DNA of 10,628 nucleotides from Magnetovibrio sp. GTDB lineage: Bacteria; Pseudomonadota; Alphaproteobacteria; Rhodospirillales; Magnetovibrionaceae. The DNA lies in assembly GCA_016763895.1 (NCBI GenBank), contig JAESSV010000171.1:1-10628 (forward strand). The letters run 5' to 3'. The notes under the pieces are model-generated. The model was not told where the DNA came from and did not search any database. It saw only the letters and a list, made by a program, of their open reading frames with translations. Position 1 is the stretch's first letter; every line of letters begins with the position of its first letter. A program made the translations under genes and the position numbers. This document shows positions 6,954 to 10,628 of the stretch, one piece after another.

Positions 6954-8276
6954 GTGAAAAAATTACCGTTACCGATTCAGGCAGGAGAGCTGGCAAGGCT
7001 TATTCCTGTTGTAAAAGATACCTGTTTGGAAGACCGCGCATCGTCAATATTATTGGCAATCTTTCGGGCTGTTCCGGCGTTCAGTGCGGTCATGCTCAAA
7101 AGCATCGGACAGCGTGTGGGGGCTCAGTCAAAAATTAGCTGTTACACGCAGATTGTGCTCGCTGATCCACCTGATGGGAAATTGCGTCCGGATGGTCTCA
7201 TTCGTATCGAACGGGGGGGAAAGGTTTGGACGGCCTTGGTCGAAGCTAAAATAGGCAATGCAGCTTTAGATAAAGACCAGATTCTCGCGTATATTGATCT
7301 TGCTAAAAGCAATGGAATTGATGCGCTTATTACGGTTTCAAATGATTTTGCAACCTTGCCAACATTCCACCCAATTGCCTTTGGAAAGCGTGAACAAAAG
7401 GGCATTGAGTTGTTTCATTGGTCTTGGTTGCATGCCGTTACGCAAGGCACCTTGATCCAACAAAGTGATGAGCTCCAAGATGATAATCAGAAATTTATTT
7501 TAGATGAATTTTTGCGTTATTTTGAACATGATTCTGTTGGCATAAAAGGTTTCCATCAAATGAATGCGGAATGGAAGCAGGTGATTCAGGATGTTTTGAA
7601 TGGGGCCCCATTGAAAAAGACTGCGCCAGAAATTGAGCATACGATTAATGCATGGCATCAAGAAAGTCGTGATTTGTGCATGATTATGAGCCGGGCGCTG
7701 GGAGTATCCGTTAAAGAGCAGTTGGCGAGGCACCATGTCAAGAATCCAGAGCAACGGTGCAAGGATGATGCCGAACATCTGGTCGATATACATGAACTTT
7801 TATGTACACTTGATATTCCCGATAGCGCGGATGTTATAAAAATTAAAGTTGATCTTCAGCGCCGGTCAATTTGTTGTTCCATGAGACTTGAGGCGCCGCA
7901 AAACACAAAGACAAATAAACCACAAATCACGTGGTTATTAAAACAGTTGTCCGAGGCTTCAGATCAAAACATTCATGTTCGGGCCTGGCATAAAAAGGCC
8001 CAAACCCCAACGCAAGCGAACTTAGCAGAGGTGAGAAAATGTCCTCAATGTTTGGTTTCTGAGGGAAAAAGAAAAGTTTTATTTTCACGGTTTGAAGTCT
8101 CTATGGTGCATGACTTGGCGGGTAAATTTTCGGGATCTAAATTGTTTATTAAGTCGCTTGAAGAATTCGTTCCCTATTTTTATGAACAAGTCGGTCAACA
8201 TGTTCAGGCCTGGGTGGCTCCGCCGCCGAAAGCGCAAACCAAAGACGTTTTTGAAGATGTCGCGAAGATTGCTTAG
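6954..8276 (+). CDS. Uncharacterised protein with PD-(D/E)XK nuclease-like core
   Basis: A 440-residue protein; I cannot assign a characterised function. The N-terminal third has the hallmark of the PD-(D/E)XK nuclease fold: RPDGLI with Asp80, a short beta-hairpin, LVEAKIG with Glu97 and Lys99, and Gln109 after it, preceded by an alpha-helical stretch (DRASSILLAIFRAVPAFSA). ALITVSNDF and FHWSW follow as later core strands. The remaining two thirds are mixed helix/strand with one CPQC but no second Cys pair, so no clear zinc finger. No membrane segment or signal peptide is seen. GTG 6954 is preferred: a GGGGGG run lies just upstream, a promoter candidate ends about 30 bp before it, and VKKLPLPIQAGELARLIPVV looks like a natural N-terminus. 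ATG 6870 is the alternative. Spot counts suggest lower GC than the multi-PAS kinase gene, hinting at acquisition. Such folds occur in restriction, defence and repair enzymes; catalytic activity here is inferred. Confidence 0.75.
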   Translation: MKKLPLPIQAGELARLIPVVKDTCLEDRASSILLAIFRAVPAFSAVMLKSIGQRVGAQSKISCYTQIVLADPPDGKLRPDGLIRIERGGKVWTALVEAKIGNAALDKDQILAYIDLAKSNGIDALITVSNDFATLPTFHPIAFGKREQKGIELFHWSWLHAVTQGTLIQQSDELQDDNQKFILDEFLRYFEHDSVGIKGFHQMNAEWKQVIQDVLNGAPLKKTAPEIEHTINAWHQESRDLCMIMSRALGVSVKEQLARHHVKNPEQRCKDDAEHLVDIHELLCTLDIPDSADVIKIKVDLQRRSICCSMRLEAPQNTKTNKPQITWLLKQLSEASDQNIHVRAWHKKAQTPTQANLAEVRKCPQCLVSEGKRKVLFSRFEVSMVHDLAGKFSGSKLFIKSLEEFVPYFYEQVGQHVQAWVAPPPKAQTKDVFEDVAKIA

Positions 8277-8302
8277 GGGCGCCTAAAGTTAATTATTAGG
8301 CT
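8273..8302. repeat. TTAGG / CCTAA / TTAGG overlapping inverted repeats at convergent gene ends
   Basis: TTAGG (8273-8277), CCTAA (8282-8286) and TTAGG (8296-8300) can form two alternative short hairpins sharing the middle arm. They cover the stop codon of the nuclease-like gene, the 12-bp gap and the end of the third kinase. With 5-bp stems and no clear T-run, a termination role is weak. Confidence 0.35.
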
Positions 8303-9518
8303 CACAAAGGGGCAGGGTGATGGTGAAGGTTGAACCTTCGCCTTTGATGCTGGTGGCAGAAATTGTGCCGTTGTTGCGTTGGATAAGTTCGGCGCACAAA
8401 AGCAGCCCCAATCCGGTTCCGGCTTCGCCGTCGGTGCCCCGTGTGCTGACATTTCCCGACATTTTAAACAGTTTGGCGGTATTTTCTTCGTCCATGCCAA
8501 CCCCGGTGTCTTGCACGCTGATTTTGGCGTTGTTGGCGTCTTTTACGGTGTCATAGATGACCTTGATGGTGCCACCACGGGTGGTGAATTTAATGGCATT
8601 ATTCACCAGATTTCGGATCACCGTATCGATCATAATGGGGTCAGCATAAACGATTGGGGCGGGCCCGGATTCTTGCAAAACAATATCCTTTTCCTCAGCA
8701 ACCGGGCCTAACACGCAATAGGATTTTTCGGTTGCATCGGACATGGGAAAGTGGGACGGCGTAACCGAGACCCGGTTCATTTGCAAACGCGCCCATTCCA
8801 ACAAATTTTCCAGCAGGGCAAAAATATTGCTGCTGCTGTCGTGAATGTGGTTGGCGAAGACCTTGATTTTTTCCGGTGGTAATGTTTCTGCGCCATCTTT
8901 GAGCAGCCTGGAAAAACCAATCAAACCCGTAAAGGGGCTGCGCAGGTCATGGGCAATGATGGAAAAAAACTTGTTCTTTTCTTGATTAATTTTTTCCAAC
9001 TCTTCTTTGGCGAGGGCAAAGTTTTCCATGAGTTCAATATATTCCGCTCCCAAAGCTTCTGCGCGTTCGCGTTCGTCTTGCAAAGTCCGCATTTCCATCA
9101 TCAAACGATCATTGGATTTGCGCAGGGTTTCTTCGGTGCGGCGCAGGTCAACGGTTAAGTTAACCAGATTGCGCAGCATGGAATTTGATGCCCCTTCTTT
9201 GGTGAGGGCGATATAACCACCGGCCTGAAGGATGGGGGCTTCGACTTTTACGTCGGGTTTGGCAAGCAACACAATGATGGGAATGCGAATGCCCGCTTCC
9301 TTTGCGCCTTCGCAAATTTCCAGGGCCAAGGCCGGGTTTTGGGGATCATTTTCAACAACGCACAACTGAAATCCACCGACCACAAGGCCATGAAGAGCCT
9401 CGTCCACATCAAAGACATGGCTGATTTCAGCTTCGCGGGAGGCGTCATGAAAAGGCTTAAGCAGCGTATTTTTAATTGCGTTGTCGCCGCCAACCAAAAG
9501 AATTTTGGCTGAAACCAT
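8289..9518 (-). CDS. Histidine kinase with degenerate N-terminal receiver domain
   Basis: A 409-residue soluble protein. Residues 4-120 align by eye with a response-regulator receiver (KILLV at 5-9, hydrophobic strand FQLCVV, IPIIVLLA, LTK), but key residues are changed. The acidic pair is Gly10-Gly11 followed by Asp12, the phosphorylated Asp position is Glu56, the conserved Thr/Ser is Leu85, and only Lys107 fits. A charged coiled coil (about 124-183) leads to the phosphoacceptor domain IIAHDLRSPF with His190. The ATPase domain is complete: Asn303/Asn307, DTGVG at 337-341, an LFK lid and GTGLGL at 367-372. So the kinase looks active, while the receiver cannot be phosphorylated normally. ATG 9518 is chosen because the KILLV strand follows at once and AGAGGA lies upstream; the longer frame to 9680 overlaps cobO and looks non-coding. 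No partner regulator is nearby. Confidence 0.85.
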   Translation of the reverse strand: MVSAKILLVGGDNAIKNTLLKPFHDASREAEISHVFDVDEALHGLVVGGFQLCVVENDPQNPALALEICEGAKEAGIRIPIIVLLAKPDVKVEAPILQAGGYIALTKEGASNSMLRNLVNLTVDLRRTEETLRKSNDRLMMEMRTLQDERERAEALGAEYIELMENFALAKEELEKINQEKNKFFSIIAHDLRSPFTGLIGFSRLLKDGAETLPPEKIKVFANHIHDSSSNIFALLENLLEWARLQMNRVSVTPSHFPMSDATEKSYCVLGPVAEEKDIVLQESGPAPIVYADPIMIDTVIRNLVNNAIKFTTRGGTIKVIYDTVKDANNAKISVQDTGVGMDEENTAKLFKMSGNVSTRGTDGEAGTGLGLLLCAELIQRNNGTISATSIKGEGSTFTITLPLCEPNN

Positions 9519-9580
9519 TGTACTTGTTAATCCTCTCCCTAAATACGATGTTAAGAGATAGTACGTGCGCAAAGGTTTTA

Positions 9581-9608
9581 TTGCTACACTAAAGATAATA
9601 ATTAAACT
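9581..9608 (+). promoter_or_regulatory. Candidate cobO promoter
   Basis: TTGCTA (9581-9586), 16 bp, TAAACT (9603-9608) in the AT-rich 125-bp gap between the divergent kinase and cobO. Both boxes match four of six consensus positions. A GATAAT at 9594-9599 is an alternative -10 without a good -35. No cobalamin riboswitch fits in this short gap. Confidence 0.28.
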
Positions 9609-9629
9609 GATGGTAATACATGAGTTTTT

Positions 9630-9634
9630 AGGAG
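9630..9634 (+). promoter_or_regulatory. cobO: Ribosome-binding site of cobO
   Basis: AGGAG nine bases upstream of ATG 9644. It selects this codon over the in-frame TTG 9638 (too close) and ATG 9650 (15 bases away). Confidence 0.7.
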
Positions 9635-9643
9635 TATTTGAGA

Positions 9644-10252
9644 ATGCCGATGGAAAATGATGCCCTACACCACAAAACAAAAATGGAAAAAAAGAAAGCC
9701 GCCCGCGACAAAATTATGGCCGCTAAAACCGAAACGCGTGGCTTGGTCATTGTCCACACGGGCAAAGGCAAAGGCAAGTCTACGGCCGCGTGGGGGTTAG
9801 CTGTGCGGGCTTTGGGTCATGGTCAGCGTGTTGGCATTGTCCAATTCGTCAAAGGCAAATGGGAAACCGGAGAACGCACGATTTTTGAAGCCTTTCCCGA
9901 CCAGTGCGTGATTGAATCCTATGGCGAAGGCTTCAGTTGGGAATCTCAAGATTTAGAACGCGACCGTGCCGCGGCCTCAAAAGCTTTTGATGCCGCCTTG
10001 AAACTGATGAACGATGACAGCATTTCTTTGGTGATCATGGACGAAATCAACATTGCCTTGCGCTATGGTCAATTGGATGTTGAAGATGTGGTTCGCCGTT
10101 TGGCTGAAAAACGTAAAGACTTGCACGTCGTCTTGACCGGGCGCAATGCCTTAAAAGAAATTATCGAAGTCGCCGATTTGGTGACGGAAATGACCTTGAT
10201 CAAACATCCTTTTCGGTCCGGGGTAAAAGCTCAGGTGGGCATCGAATTTTAA
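9644..10252 (+). CDS. cobO: Cob(I)yrinic acid a,c-diamide adenosyltransferase (CobO/BtuR type)
   Basis: A 202-residue cytoplasmic enzyme that transfers the 5'-deoxyadenosyl group of ATP to the cobalt of reduced corrinoids, in adenosylcobalamin synthesis or salvage. Visible: the Lys-rich N-terminal helix (MEKKKAARDKIMAAKTE) usual for the family, the P-loop TGKGKGKST at 39-47, VGIVQFVKGKWETGE, a Walker-B-like VIMDEINIALRYG, VVLTGRNA, and the C-terminal KHPFRSGVKAQVGIEF ending. Length is normal. No other cobalamin gene lies beside it here; a SYLF-domain lipoprotein follows 54 bp downstream with no terminator between, so the two may be cotranscribed. Either de novo synthesis or corrinoid salvage is compatible. 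Confidence 0.97.
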   Translation: MPMENDALHHKTKMEKKKAARDKIMAAKTETRGLVIVHTGKGKGKSTAAWGLAVRALGHGQRVGIVQFVKGKWETGERTIFEAFPDQCVIESYGEGFSWESQDLERDRAAASKAFDAALKLMNDDSISLVIMDEINIALRYGQLDVEDVVRRLAEKRKDLHVVLTGRNALKEIIEVADLVTEMTLIKHPFRSGVKAQVGIEF

Positions 10253-10306
10253 GCCGGGTTATGCTAGGCTTCGATACGATTTGGGCTTGATTCGGAGAAT
10301 GTAGCG

Positions 10307-10628
10307 ATGCGTGCACGGTTTGTAATACTTCTTTTTGCGGCGTTTGTGGTGTCCGGTTGTGGCTCGGTCCAACCGATGAGCGCCGAACAACGCGCGGCTC
10401 AGGTTCTCACTTCTGCACGCTATGCCTATGACAATTTAAAAAAATCACCCGACCCCATTATGGACAATTTCCGCGCGCTGTTGCCCAAAGCCCAAGGCAT
10501 TGTGATCCTGCCGGGCCTTCTTAAGGGCGGCTTTATCGTCGCAGCCGAGGGTGGGAATGGCGTGTTATTGGCCAAAGACGTGAATGGGCAATGGGGGCAA
10601 CCCGCCTTTTATTTCTTGGCGTCCGGCA
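10307..10628 (+). CDS. SYLF-domain (Ysc84-like) lipoprotein, 3'-truncated by window
   Basis: The first 107 residues are in the window and the frame runs off the end. The N-terminus MRARF plus a hydrophobic stretch ending VVSGC at residues 14-18 is a lipoprotein signal with Cys18 as the lipidated residue; Gly-Ser follow. The mature part (AAQVLTSARYAYDNLKKSPD, then LLPKAQGIVILPGLLKGGF and AAEGGNGVLLAKD) matches the start of the SYLF domain, known for lipid binding in eukaryotic Ysc84/SH3YL1 and common in bacterial envelope lipoproteins of unclear role. GGAG at 10294-10297 is nine bases before ATG 10307 and supports this start. Sorting to inner or outer membrane cannot be settled here. Confidence 0.85.
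   Translation, partial: MRARFVILLFAAFVVSGCGSVQPMSAEQRAAQVLTSARYAYDNLKKSPDPIMDNFRALLPKAQGIVILPGLLKGGFIVAAEGGNGVLLAKDVNGQWGQPAFYFLASG

Noticed and set aside
6954..8276. Restriction-modification or multi-gene defence system
   Set aside because: No methyltransferase, helicase, NTPase or toxin/antitoxin partner is adjacent; the neighbours are ahcY and a histidine kinase.
9519..9680. 54-residue N-terminal extension of the third kinase
   Set aside because: It would overlap cobO and its ribosome-binding site. The receiver-like domain begins right at ATG 9518.

Overview
The window looks like chromosomal DNA of an alphaproteobacterium, probably Rhodospirillales-like. This is inferred from the ahcY-plus-multi-PAS-kinase pairing, the CobO type, the thioredoxin-reductase-like ferredoxin-NADP reductase, and moderate GC with many GGC/GCC codons. 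No rRNA, tRNA, IS element, prophage gene or CRISPR array was seen. Both ends cut through a gene.

Layout. Positions 1-1471 (+): the 3' part of a ferredoxin--NADP+ reductase, followed one base later by an exported diheme c-type cytochrome, so probably one redox operon. 1545-2807 (+): a soluble GAF-domain histidine kinase. It converges on 2844-5150 (-), a large membrane-anchored multi-PAS histidine kinase. Upstream of that kinase lies ahcY (5288-6694, -), which ends in a strong intrinsic terminator with a UUCG tetraloop. 6954-8276 (+): an uncharacterised protein with a PD-(D/E)XK nuclease-like core, lower in GC by spot count than the kinase gene next to ahcY. It is divergent from ahcY across a 259-bp control region. 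It converges on 8289-9518 (-), a third kinase with a degenerate N-terminal receiver-like domain. Divergent from that kinase is cobO (9644-10252, +), then the start of a SYLF-domain lipoprotein (10307 to the window end, +).

How the genes relate. Three histidine kinases of different architecture lie within 8 kb and none has a response regulator beside it, so they are orphan kinases whose partners must be elsewhere. AhcY recycles S-adenosylhomocysteine for the methyl cycle; CobO adenosylates corrinoids for coenzyme B12; FNR supplies or drains reduced ferredoxin. The housekeeping genes are otherwise unrelated.

Most worth a second look: the nuclease-like orphan gene; the third kinase, whose receiver-like domain has Glu where the phosphorylated Asp should be; and the multi-PAS kinase, whose ATP lid is largely missing. 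No complete new multi-gene system is evident.
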